From the NCBI GenBank assembly GCA_023249635.1, contig JAHFCH010000001.1, positions 67,718 through 127,198 on the forward strand: a stretch of DNA of 59,481 nt, in the 5' to 3' direction. The translations under genes were made by a program, and so were the position numbers. Shown one piece after another: positions 8,775 to 17,206 of this stretch; within the stretch, counting starts at the first letter, position 1, and every line of letters begins with the position of its first letter. The notes below the pieces were generated by a model. That model ran no database searches. It was given only the letters and a program-made list of their open reading frames with translations, and was not told where the DNA came from. The DNA is from Fibrobacterota bacterium. GTDB lineage: Bacteria > Fibrobacterota > Fibrobacteria > UBA11236.

Positions 8775-10025
8775 ATGCGCTATCATCTCGCGATTGCGTC
8801 ATGCTTCATGGTATCCATGGCTTCGGCACAGACGGTTACCATCACGGGAGCGGTGTATTCCGTTTCCGGAGAACCCGTTTCCGGCGCTACTTGCCAATTC
8901 AAATCCATCGCCAACAAGGCCGTCACCGACGCCCAGGGCAAATACAGCTTCAGCGGCGCGGTCGGCATCCGCCGCGCCGAAGGCTACTCGATTTCCGTCG
9001 CCGCCCAAGGCCGGCAATTGACCCTCAATCTCGACCGCTCCGCGCGCGTCAACGTATCCGTGTTCTCCCTGCAGGGCCGGATGCTTTCCGAACTTTTCGA
9101 CGGCGCGATGCCCGCGGGTATCCGTAGCCTCGATTTCGCGGCCCCCCAGGGCGCCCACCAACTCTACCTCGTACGCATGCGCATCGACGGGGTAGAGGCC
9201 TGGCACAAGCTCGCCATCCGCGAGGGCATGGCTTCCCTGACCGCCGCGGGCGAGGCCCCGGCTTACGCTTTGCGGAAATCGGCCGCGGCGGGGGATTCCC
9301 TGTTCTGCACCGAGCCCGGGCATACCGGCGGTTTGGCGCATATCAACGGCAGGGCCGTCACCGTCTATACCGGCATCCAGGACTTCCGCATGTTCTCGAG
9401 CGATCCCGCCTGGAAGACCCAATGCGGTATGCCCGTGACCTTCAACTTCGACAATAGCTCCGGCGTTACCCAATACAAGAAGTTGATCCCCGATTGGGTC
9501 GGTACCGAGCAGGAAGTGCTGATGGAAGTCTGCCAATCGACCTTCAAGAAGGCGACCCAGCCCAAGAAATACGCCACCTACGTGGCCAACATCCGCAATG
9601 GCAGCGGCGTCGCCGCCACCGGAGGGAACAACCTGGAGTTCAACGCCAGCTATATCGCCGGGCAACCTTCCTCCTACTCGGGATGGTGGGAAGTGGTGGG
9701 CGTGCAAACCCATGAGGCGGTGCATTCCTACCAGGCCTATTACAATACCACCGGGGCCAGCGGCTTCGGTGAGGCCATGCCGGACGCGGTGCGCGCCTTG
9801 AACGGATTCTTCAAATGGCCGCGCGGCACCAAGTGCACGGGTTCCTACACCGACGTGTACCAGACGGGAGGCAAGTACTGGTACTTCATCGAGATGAAGC
9901 ATCCGGGATTCCTCACCAGCGTTTGGCAAAGCGCTTCGGGAGATATATCTACGCGCGTGCAAACGATTACCGGGGAGAGCCTGAGCGCCATGGTTTCGGA
10001 ATGCCAATCCAAGGGCATGCCGTAA
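8775..10025 (+). CDS. Secreted BSP-family metallopeptidase-like protein
   Basis: The protein has 416 residues, with a signal peptide ending ASAQ and AGGGGG upstream of the ATG. Residues of about 20-75 form a carboxypeptidase-regulatory-like domain. About 85-150 resemble a FlgD/Por-tail beta domain (VSVFSLQGRML, then QLYLVRMRIDG) placed internally rather than at the C-terminus. The rest matches the basic secretory protein family: NNLEFNASYIAG, then THEAVHSYQ with a HEAVH zinc motif near residue 316, then GFGEAMPDAVRAL with the downstream Glu/Asp. Plant and bacterial BSPs are putative gluzincins. It shares its promoter palindrome with the gene at 839. The following gene overlaps its 3' end by 25 bases. 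Confidence 0.78.
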   Translation: MRYHLAIASCFMVSMASAQTVTITGAVYSVSGEPVSGATCQFKSIANKAVTDAQGKYSFSGAVGIRRAEGYSISVAAQGRQLTLNLDRSARVNVSVFSLQGRMLSELFDGAMPAGIRSLDFAAPQGAHQLYLVRMRIDGVEAWHKLAIREGMASLTAAGEAPAYALRKSAAAGDSLFCTEPGHTGGLAHINGRAVTVYTGIQDFRMFSSDPAWKTQCGMPVTFNFDNSSGVTQYKKLIPDWVGTEQEVLMEVCQSTFKKATQPKKYATYVANIRNGSGVAATGGNNLEFNASYIAGQPSSYSGWWEVVGVQTHEAVHSYQAYYNTTGASGFGEAMPDAVRALNGFFKWPRGTKCTGSYTDVYQTGGKYWYFIEMKHPGFLTSVWQSASGDISTRVQTITGESLSAMVSECQSKGMP

Positions 10026-11680
10026 ACACGGGGTCCGCCGCGATAACCTTCGCGCTGATGCTATGGGCCATACCGGCATGGCCCCACGGCGATGATACCG
10101 GGCCGAAAGGGGGAAAGCCTGGACACGTCGGCGCCGACGTGGACCTCATGGAACCGGACGACTCGCTCCCTCTGTGCCTGGATCTGTATGGCTATCTCGG
10201 TTCTTCCCGCGCAGGCGGCTTACGCGCCGGCGAGCCTCTCGGAGCCGGAGGCAAAATGCCGGTGTACTACAACCAGAAGCTTTACCAGGAATCGCCGGCC
10301 GAACGTCCGCACATGGAACAGCCTGATCTGCGGCCGGGGTACTCCGATTTCTCTTATATCCCCATATGGCAACCCGATCAAGCGGAGATGAGGGCGCAAT
10401 ACCGTTTCCTTCCGCGAATATGGGGTTCGCTTTCGCTCGCATTCAGCGCCGAACCCAACCAGGTGGAAATGGAGGATGCTTCGCATGCCCTTCAGATCGA
10501 GGAACTTTGGCTCAAGTGGTCTCCCGAACGTTTCCCTGCTCTCGCGATCACTTTAGGCAGCCTGGAACTCGCTTCCGGATACTGCCCGATATTCGACCGC
10601 TTCGCCCTGGAGCATTCCGGATTCTCAGGACTGAGAACGAGGTATGCCCGCGAAGACGGCTCCCTGCCATTCGCTCTTGAAGCCGCGGCTGGCGCCGAGA
10701 TCAGCGGTCGCCTGAAGCGGACAATCCATTCCAACGCGCAGGAGCTTTCCGATCCCCTCAATTCCACAGAGCTGGACGGGGAGCGGGATAGGATCCACGC
10801 GCTCCTTTCCGCCCGTCTCGGATCTTCCGCCCGGAGTTACGTCGGCCTTATGACGGAGTACCAGGCCTTACCCGAGGATAGCACCGTTTCCATGCCCATG
10901 ACCGCTACCGTATTTCCTACCAAGTGGCCGGCCTCCCATGGATGGCAGGTCGGGTGCGAATCGGGATGGCATGGCGAGGCGTGGGAGCATCACCTATCCG
11001 CGGCGCGGGGCCAAGGCGACGTGCACATGGCCTGGAGTGCCCCCGATGCCGTGTGGCGCATCGATCGCACGGGTTGGAACGTGAATTGGAGCCACGACGG
11101 CAGCGCCTTGACTCAAGCGACGTATTGGGGATCCGTCCGGGGCGCGAGCTGGAATCTGGATTGGGGCGCATGGTGGCAATGGCGCCAACCGGCGAAAGAC
11201 ACATCATATCCTTACAACACCGACAGGCCCGGTCCCGATAGCGTGGCTACACTCAGGTCGCAGGACTTCCGCGCACTACGATACTCGGGGGACGCGTCCT
11301 TCCGCGCCGCATCCGCGCTGACCATCGGCCTCAGGGTCGACGCTTTCGTCTACCTCGATCCGAAAGCCCATGCCAATACCCAGGAGTATCTTTCGGATGC
11401 GGCACTACGTAACATTCCCGATACCCTTTCTGACGGCAGCCTGAGCCTGAAGCTAGGGCCTTCGCCGTGGGAGAGGGAGGCGGTAAACGCGCGGATTTTC
11501 TCGCCTTACGCGCAAGCCGACCTGGGCGGGGATTTCCATGCCCGGGCCACCTGGACAGGAGCGTGGTACGGGAACGACGTTTGGAGACAGGGAAAAGCTT
11601 CGGCCTTCCATTCCAACTTCACCCTGGCGGCCTGGTTCACCTATCGATTCAACGCCCGCGCCGGATCCGCCGGGAGCTGA
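10001..11680 (+). CDS. Putative outer-membrane beta-barrel protein
   Basis: The frame is open from further upstream. I start at ATG 10001, which overlaps the previous gene and gives a plausible signal sequence ending PAWPHG; the protein has 559 residues. There is no match to a family I can name. From about residue 90 on, the sequence alternates polar and hydrophobic residues with many Trp/Tyr (YRFLPRIWGSLSLAFSAEP, WNLDWGAWWQWRQ, TWTGAWYGNDVW) and the C-terminal strand LAAWFTYRF, which is typical of porin-like barrels and alginate/capsule export proteins. Translation is probably coupled to the metallopeptidase gene. Ligand and role are unknown. Confidence 0.55.
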   Translation: MPIQGHAVNTGSAAITFALMLWAIPAWPHGDDTGPKGGKPGHVGADVDLMEPDDSLPLCLDLYGYLGSSRAGGLRAGEPLGAGGKMPVYYNQKLYQESPAERPHMEQPDLRPGYSDFSYIPIWQPDQAEMRAQYRFLPRIWGSLSLAFSAEPNQVEMEDASHALQIEELWLKWSPERFPALAITLGSLELASGYCPIFDRFALEHSGFSGLRTRYAREDGSLPFALEAAAGAEISGRLKRTIHSNAQELSDPLNSTELDGERDRIHALLSARLGSSARSYVGLMTEYQALPEDSTVSMPMTATVFPTKWPASHGWQVGCESGWHGEAWEHHLSAARGQGDVHMAWSAPDAVWRIDRTGWNVNWSHDGSALTQATYWGSVRGASWNLDWGAWWQWRQPAKDTSYPYNTDRPGPDSVATLRSQDFRALRYSGDASFRAASALTIGLRVDAFVYLDPKAHANTQEYLSDAALRNIPDTLSDGSLSLKLGPSPWEREAVNARIFSPYAQADLGGDFHARATWTGAWYGNDVWRQGKASAFHSNFTLAAWFTYRFNARAGSAGS

Positions 11681-11690
11681 ATACGTAGTC

Positions 11691-12323
11691 TCACGGCGCC
11701 AGCACCGTTACCGCATCCACGGCGAAATCCTGGATCCCGTCGCCGGCGAAATACAACCGCGAACCGAAAAAAGGCTCGTAGGGTATCGCGCCGGTTTCCT
11801 TCCCGTTCACGGAGTAGCGCATCACGGTTCCTTGCTTGCGGATTTCCAGGGTATTGCGCTCCGGATCCACGGCCGCTGAGGCGGTCCAGGGCACGTATTC
11901 ATACAGGCCACCGGGCTCCCGCTTGAACAAGGTGTATTGACGATCCCGGGAAGCGAAGAAGCAGTAGCGGTGATCGGGATCGGCTCCGCCCCAGCAAAAG
12001 CCATAGCCCAGATCCCGTTCCGAAGCGTAAGAATGCAGACTGACGCGCATGATGAAGTCCCCGTTCTCCGGAATGGGAACCGCCTTGGAAACCAGCACGC
12101 CGCTATCGTTTAAAGACCGCAGGAAATATTCGCCGTCCGTGATCTCGAAATCGTAGGCGTCGGGCGATGCACCCGTGAACCAATTGTATCCGTTACCTTC
12201 GAATCCATCCTGGAACAGCACGTGTTCGGGGCCCTGGTAGGGAACCGTTTCCGTGGCGATCTCGCACCCGCCCAGTAAGAACGCCGTCGCGCAGCCTACC
12301 GCAACGGGAATGCGGGAGATCAT
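11691..12323 (-). CDS. Lipoprotein with concanavalin-like beta-sandwich fold
   Basis: The protein has 210 residues. The signal peptide ends with the lipobox LLGGC, Cys near residue 20. The rest (LFQDGFEGNGYNWFTG, YGFCWGG, TLEIRKQGTVMRYSVNG, LYFAGDGIQDFAVDAV) resembles the jelly-roll domains of DUF1080/LamG-type proteins, probably a carbohydrate-binding lipoprotein. It is the last gene of the three-gene operon led by the GH38-like mannosidase, overlapping the upstream gene by ATGA. It is convergent with the barrel gene ending at 11680, leaving only 10 bases between the stops. Confidence 0.6.
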   Translation of the reverse strand: MISRIPVAVGCATAFLLGGCEIATETVPYQGPEHVLFQDGFEGNGYNWFTGASPDAYDFEITDGEYFLRSLNDSGVLVSKAVPIPENGDFIMRVSLHSYASERDLGYGFCWGGADPDHRYCFFASRDRQYTLFKREPGGLYEYVPWTASAAVDPERNTLEIRKQGTVMRYSVNGKETGAIPYEPFFGSRLYFAGDGIQDFAVDAVTVLAP

Positions 12324-12973
12324 TCGGACCTCCGCGCCGCGCGGATGGCGGCCACGCGGGCGCGCAGCTCTGTGTCAATGCCCTGGTCCATGGCTTTGGC
12401 GCGCGCGGCTTCCCCGGCCTCCGCGGAATCAATGAGGGCGGGATTCCACTCCAACCGGAAGGGAGGGGCATCCGCTCCCTCCGGATGAACCTTACCGTCG
12501 CCGCCCAGGACCGCCGCGCCTTGTCGGAGCGGATCGTCCGGTAGGGATTCCGTCCAGTTATGCGCGGCCGGCGAGGCGGTGCCTGAGGGCAAGGCCGTGC
12601 CCGGCCCAAAGGCCGTACCGGGGGCATAACGGTAGGCGAAAAGGGATAGGATCTCCGTCGCACTTCCGCCCGACGGAGTACGGACGCCGGCGCCCGAAGG
12701 TAACATTCGTATTACCCTGCGCTTCGCGTCCAGCACCCGCAACCGAAGTTTCCCGTCGAACGCGCGCGGGAAAGGCAGTGCCACCTGGGCTTCCCCGTCT
12801 TCAATAGGCGATTCGCTCGCCGGGCCTTCCGCTTCCAGGGCCAGGGTGAGCCCGGATACGGGATGACCGTAGGCGTCCAGGAACCGGCACGCGAAAACGA
12901 CATAGGGGCTGCCATGCCCGTAAGATTCGGAGGCCGCCAAGGCCACCGCCACCGACCAGAGGGACGTTCTCAT
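12320..12973 (-). CDS. Hypothetical secreted protein in the mannosidase operon
   Basis: The protein has 217 residues with a likely signal peptide ending at SYGHG. I recognise no family. Residues of about 25-80 (FLDAYGHPVSGLTLALEAEG, LRLRVLDAKRRV) look like an Ig-like or carboxypeptidase-regulatory beta domain. The C-terminal 40 residues are Ala/Arg/Glu-rich and probably helical. It overlaps genes on both sides by ATGA, so it is translated with the mannosidase and the lipoprotein and probably serves the same process. Confidence 0.55.
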   Translation of the reverse strand: MRTSLWSVAVALAASESYGHGSPYVVFACRFLDAYGHPVSGLTLALEAEGPASESPIEDGEAQVALPFPRAFDGKLRLRVLDAKRRVIRMLPSGAGVRTPSGGSATEILSLFAYRYAPGTAFGPGTALPSGTASPAAHNWTESLPDDPLRQGAAVLGGDGKVHPEGADAPPFRLEWNPALIDSAEAGEAARAKAMDQGIDTELRARVAAIRAARRSE

Positions 12974-15900
12974 GGCTGCGCCTCCGCGCCGTGCGGATGC
13001 TTGCGCCCGCCATTGCTGTTCCCGATACCGCCTTCCCCGGCGCGGGTCCTCCAGGCTGCCGCATCCTTGTCGGCCTTGGAGATGGAAACCGGAACGCGGT
13101 CATCGCCCAGCACCATGAATTCCGCCAAGCCGCCATTGGTCCCCGTTCCTCCCTCGGCCTGGAAGCGCACCCACGTCACCGATTTCCAGGGGAAGGTGAG
13201 CAAGCGGGCTTCGCCCCAAGTGGCCAGGCCCGTCACCCGCAAGCTGCTGCCGTCGCTGAAGGTAAGCAAGCCTCCGTTGAGATTGTCCGCGGCATTGGAG
13301 CGATCGTACAAGACGACACCGCGGATGGCCTGTGGCTCCTTCCATTCCAGGTGGGCCCAGGGATTGGTTTCCCCTTTGGACACCCATTCCCCCTCGTCCC
13401 AGAGGCCGGTAATCCCGTCGCTGGCCTTGTCCTTGCTATGGGCCTGGTCGAATTCCGAGGAAACCGTGAGCGTCGCCGCCGGCGCCAGGTTGAGCCAATC
13501 GGGAAGGGCGGGACCGGAAGTGACACGGGGCGAAAGGGCGGAACGGTTGCCTGCCTTATCGAAGGCGAGCACCTGGTAATAGGCCATTTGGTTATAGTCC
13601 AAATCGTTCGCGGCCGGAGTGTAGATGTCCAAATGGCTGTTGAGGATGGCCTCCACGGTGATCAGCTTCTGGCCGTCGCGCCATACCTCGTATCCCGTCA
13701 CCGCTTTGTCGTCCAGGGAAGGCCGCCATTCCAGGGAAGCCCGGGTGCCATGCAAGCGCTCCACCTTTACCAGCGCCGGAACCGTAGGCGGAGTCTTATC
13801 GGTATAGGCGGCCGCCGTCGCCTGGATGGATGGGGATGCGGAGGCCTTGGCCCCGCCTCCCGCCGCGCGCACGCGGTACCAATAGGACCGTTTTAGGCCG
13901 GGAACCACTTGGGGATCGAAGAATTGCGGCCGCTCCGTAACGCCCAGGTAACTGCCGGAGCCGGCGGTGAAATCGGCTTGCGTCCCGCGAAAGACTTCCC
14001 AATACGCGGCCGGGGCCGACGTCCACGCCAGGCGGCAGCCGTCGGCGAGGATGGATGCGGAAAGCCCGGCGACCGCGGCGGGGGCCGTCCCACGCCTGAG
14101 GCGGACGGTTTTCCAGCCGAAGGCATGGATGGCGAAGCTGAGCTTGCCTCCCGCCAGGGCCAACCCGCCGCGATCGTTCTCGATGAGATCGGTCTCCCCC
14201 GCCCCGGAAGCAGCCAGCCGGGAAACGTCCACGGTAACCTGGGTGTTACGGCCTTCGATTTCGTTGAAGCGCAGGATCATCCCCTCCCCGTTGTCTTCGG
14301 CTAATTTGGCGGTGGCCAGGACCACATTGGGCTGATCGATGGGGAGGAAGGACGCCGCGGCTTCGGCCAGCGGCCCGTCCTGCGGGCGCTTTACCACGGA
14401 AACCTGCAACGGATCGGAAGCCTCGCAGCCCAGGCGGGGCGCGCCCTGCGACCAATCGTTCCCGCCATGGGGCCGGAAGGAATAGCGGAAACGGGTGAGG
14501 CCGGGCTGAACGGCCTGGAAATTGGTATGCCAGTGGTTGTTGTAGATCATGCTCCAGATCCAGGGATGCTCATGGTTGTAGCCCACGCCCCATTGCATGG
14601 CCCTCCGGCCGCCATAGGAGACCATGGGCGCGGTCAAGGCCGAGAAGGCGATGCCGTACCCTTTGCCGTCGCTGATATCGATCCAGCGGTTTACCGCATA
14701 CTGATCGGTAGCCGAGGAGTAAAGCTGTTCCATGCCGGTATCGCGGGTATCCGGGGAAACGGCCGGCGAGAGCGATCCCGTGGGCATCTCATGGCGCAGG
14801 GAATATCCGGGCATGGAAAAGGGGAATGCGAAATGGAAATCCCATTTGTCCCCGCCATCGGCCTTGAGCAAGGAATTCTCGATGTCGATACGCGGTAGGC
14901 TATCGTAGAGGATGACGCGGCGCTGCAGGGACTCGACCCCCAAAGCTCCGGCAGTCCCGTCGGCGAGCATTTCCGACTGTAAGGCACCGGCGGTCGCGTA
15001 CATTTTCACCGGCCCAGCGGCGAAAGCTTCGTTCACCTGAAGCTGATTGAACTTCGCGGGTGCGAGCGCATCGACCAGTTCCCGATCCCCGGCGGCCTTG
15101 TCCTTGATGGAAGTGATATTACCGGCGGCATCGAAAGCGATCCGGAACCATGCGTTCTCGAGGGAATTCGCGGAGGTCACCGACGATCCGGTAAAGCGGG
15201 GCGCATCGGCGACGGACGTCACTTCGAATACCTTATAGCCCAACCCCGGAACCCCCTTGGCCTGGAACACCATGCGCCCATCCTGGAGCACCTGGTAGCG
15301 TACCGGCAGCCCGGTGGCGGCGTCCTTGAGGCTGAAACGGGGCGGTAAATCCGCCAACGGCACATAGGCAAGGTCGTCCCGGATCCACGACAGCGGATTG
15401 AAAACGACCAGGCTCCACCCCTTGGTCTTGACCGTGGCGGAAAGGGAGGCCAGGGATGCCTTGAGGATATCATCCCCGCTGCCGTCGCCGATCAAAGCGG
15501 TGTTCCGCTTCCAATTCCACTGATCCCCGGCGCTCCGATCCGCCGGTCCCCAGGTATGCTCATCCCAGGTCAACAGGTTCTTCCAAGCCAAGGTAAGCCG
15601 CTCCTGCGGGTAGGCCGCCGCGGCCCCGAACGCGGAGGCGAAGGACGCGAAGGTCTCGGCCGCCGCAAGCTTGTCCTGGGCGCCGCGATTGCGTCCGGTC
15701 TCGTAGGCCGTGGAGGGAACGCCCAGGTTCCACCACGATTCCACGTCCCCTTTGAAGGTCGGGATGGCCGCGGTGTCCCCCGCCAGGATATGGTCGAAGA
15801 AGTCGCCGTGGTTGGAAGCGATCACCTTCGGGTAGGCGTATCCCTTGGCGGCCAGCAAATCGTTGACGCCCTTGATGCGTTCCATGACGTTGGGATTGAT

Positions 15901-17061
15901 GCGGCTGTTATCCACCCAACCTTTGGCATTGGGCGAGGTGAAGGTGGCGAGCCAGGCATCCTGGTTATAACCCTCCTTCGCCAATTGCGCGAACCATGCG
16001 AGTACCTGATCATAGGCGGCCTGGCTATTGGCGCCTTGGAAACCGAAGGCGGGGCCTATGTTGGCGTTCTCGTTCATATAATGCCCGCCGTTCCAGATCA
16101 GCACTTTATGCGCGGGATCGCGGCCGCGCAGGTAGAAGAGGCGCGGATAATGGAAGATGTCCCACTTGTCGAAATCGTTGTTGAAGCGGAAACGGTATGC
16201 CTTGATACCGGATTCGGCCAAGGCGTCGATGAAGGACCAACTGAGGCTGGGATTATCGGTCATGTAGGCGGCGGTGGCAGGAGCCACTCCGAGCATGTCG
16301 CGCAAATGACGGTTGGAGATATAACCGGATCGCGCCAATTCCTCGCTGCCCATGGTCTCGGTGCTGAAATTGAAATAGCTGGGCGGGTAGCTGATACGGC
16401 CGCTGCGAAGATGGCCTTTCAGGGTCTCGTGCCAATCCGCGTTGCGGGAAATCCAGGTGCCGTCGTAGATCATGAAGGACGATTCGATGGGATAGGTGAA
16501 GCGCGATTCCACCGGCCAGGCGGCGGTGGCGTCGATGTAGTCGAATGCGGTATCCAGATACGCAGGATACAGGCTCCGTTTCAGGTTCTCCTGGTAGGTG
16601 GTATACCCGATGTCGACATGGCAATCGTTGGCCACGTACAAGGTCCAACGCTTGATGCGCTTTTGCGGAAGGCTGCGGGCCGCCAGCGGGTTTCCGGTGC
16701 CCGCGACATCGGTGAAAATCTGGAAAGAGACATCGGCAGTGGCCGCCGCGAGCTCGGCCACGTGGACGGTGCGGGTATTCGCGCCCGCGGCGAGGTTTCC
16801 CAGGGATTCCATATAGGCCGGCGTGCCGGGTACCGTGATGCGGACCCAGGCGGCGAACGCCGCATCGGATTGGATGGAAAGCGCGGCTTCGGACTTGAGC
16901 AGTCCGCCTTCCTTGATCAGGACCACCGAGGGCTGTGCCGCGCCCGTAATGGTAACGGTTTGCGCTTCGGCGCCTGCGTAGCCTGCCGCAGCCAAAGCCA
17001 ATGCCGCGGCCAACCCCCGCGCGTAGGTAACTTTCAGGTTAACAAAGTTCAGGTCCCGCAT
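12970..17061 (-). CDS. Secreted GH38-like alpha-mannosidase, multidomain
   Basis: The protein has 1363 residues from ATG 17061, which follows GGTGGGGGG; a GTG at 17073 is the alternative. The signal peptide ends AGAEAQ. The catalytic region begins with NDCHVDIGYT (zinc-binding H-x-D near residue 148), continues through MTDNPSLSW and VLIWNGGHYMNEN, and is followed by the long beta-rich GH38 C-terminal domains (to about residue 960). Two fibronectin type III domains follow, then a C-terminal F5/8-type C carbohydrate-binding domain (SSEFDQAHSKDKASDG, WAHLEW). It likely releases alpha-mannose from glycans outside the cell or in the periplasm. It leads an operon with two small secreted proteins and has the GTTTACA palindrome promoter upstream. 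Confidence 0.82.
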   Translation of the reverse strand: MRDLNFVNLKVTYARGLAAALALAAAGYAGAEAQTVTITGAAQPSVVLIKEGGLLKSEAALSIQSDAAFAAWVRITVPGTPAYMESLGNLAAGANTRTVHVAELAAATADVSFQIFTDVAGTGNPLAARSLPQKRIKRWTLYVANDCHVDIGYTTYQENLKRSLYPAYLDTAFDYIDATAAWPVESRFTYPIESSFMIYDGTWISRNADWHETLKGHLRSGRISYPPSYFNFSTETMGSEELARSGYISNRHLRDMLGVAPATAAYMTDNPSLSWSFIDALAESGIKAYRFRFNNDFDKWDIFHYPRLFYLRGRDPAHKVLIWNGGHYMNENANIGPAFGFQGANSQAAYDQVLAWFAQLAKEGYNQDAWLATFTSPNAKGWVDNSRINPNVMERIKGVNDLLAAKGYAYPKVIASNHGDFFDHILAGDTAAIPTFKGDVESWWNLGVPSTAYETGRNRGAQDKLAAAETFASFASAFGAAAAYPQERLTLAWKNLLTWDEHTWGPADRSAGDQWNWKRNTALIGDGSGDDILKASLASLSATVKTKGWSLVVFNPLSWIRDDLAYVPLADLPPRFSLKDAATGLPVRYQVLQDGRMVFQAKGVPGLGYKVFEVTSVADAPRFTGSSVTSANSLENAWFRIAFDAAGNITSIKDKAAGDRELVDALAPAKFNQLQVNEAFAAGPVKMYATAGALQSEMLADGTAGALGVESLQRRVILYDSLPRIDIENSLLKADGGDKWDFHFAFPFSMPGYSLRHEMPTGSLSPAVSPDTRDTGMEQLYSSATDQYAVNRWIDISDGKGYGIAFSALTAPMVSYGGRRAMQWGVGYNHEHPWIWSMIYNNHWHTNFQAVQPGLTRFRYSFRPHGGNDWSQGAPRLGCEASDPLQVSVVKRPQDGPLAEAAASFLPIDQPNVVLATAKLAEDNGEGMILRFNEIEGRNTQVTVDVSRLAASGAGETDLIENDRGGLALAGGKLSFAIHAFGWKTVRLRRGTAPAAVAGLSASILADGCRLAWTSAPAAYWEVFRGTQADFTAGSGSYLGVTERPQFFDPQVVPGLKRSYWYRVRAAGGGAKASASPSIQATAAAYTDKTPPTVPALVKVERLHGTRASLEWRPSLDDKAVTGYEVWRDGQKLITVEAILNSHLDIYTPAANDLDYNQMAYYQVLAFDKAGNRSALSPRVTSGPALPDWLNLAPAATLTVSSEFDQAHSKDKASDGITGLWDEGEWVSKGETNPWAHLEWKEPQAIRGVVLYDRSNAADNLNGGLLTFSDGSSLRVTGLATWGEARLLTFPWKSVTWVRFQAEGGTGTNGGLAEFMVLGDDRVPVSISKADKDAAAWRTRAGEGGIGNSNGGRKHPHGAEAQP

Positions 17062-17105
17062 GCATCCCCCCACCGCGCGGAACCGGGAAGGATCCGCACT
17101 GGGGG

Positions 17106-17167
17106 AATCTAACCGGCGCGATAATTAAGGGAAGGGCATCGGCCGCCGAGCGTTTACAAGTGTAAAC
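17106..17167 (-). promoter_or_regulatory. Mannosidase promoter: TAGATT -10 and GTTTACA-N2-TGTAAAC operator
   Basis: On the minus strand GGTTAGATT (17114 to 17106) is the -10 region and the expected -35 (CTTCCC) is poor. A perfect 16-bp palindrome occupies 17152-17167. Exactly 37 bases separate palindrome and GGTTAGATT, the same as in front of the TIGR02147 gene at 20041-20102. The palindrome centre falls near -61, suggesting activation. Confidence 0.7.
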
Positions 17168-17206
17168 ACCCCGTACCCGTTTCGACCCGGGTCCGCAGCG
17201 TTTATC

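Noticed and set aside
10001-11680. TonB receptor or Wzi-like identity for the barrel protein
   Set aside because: No plug domain, no TonB box and no Wzi motifs are visible; only the general barrel pattern is supported.
15556-17112. Long open frame (518 codons) on the plus strand opposite the mannosidase gene
   Set aside because: Gly/Arg-rich translation without domains, lying entirely over conserved GH38 sequence on the other strand.
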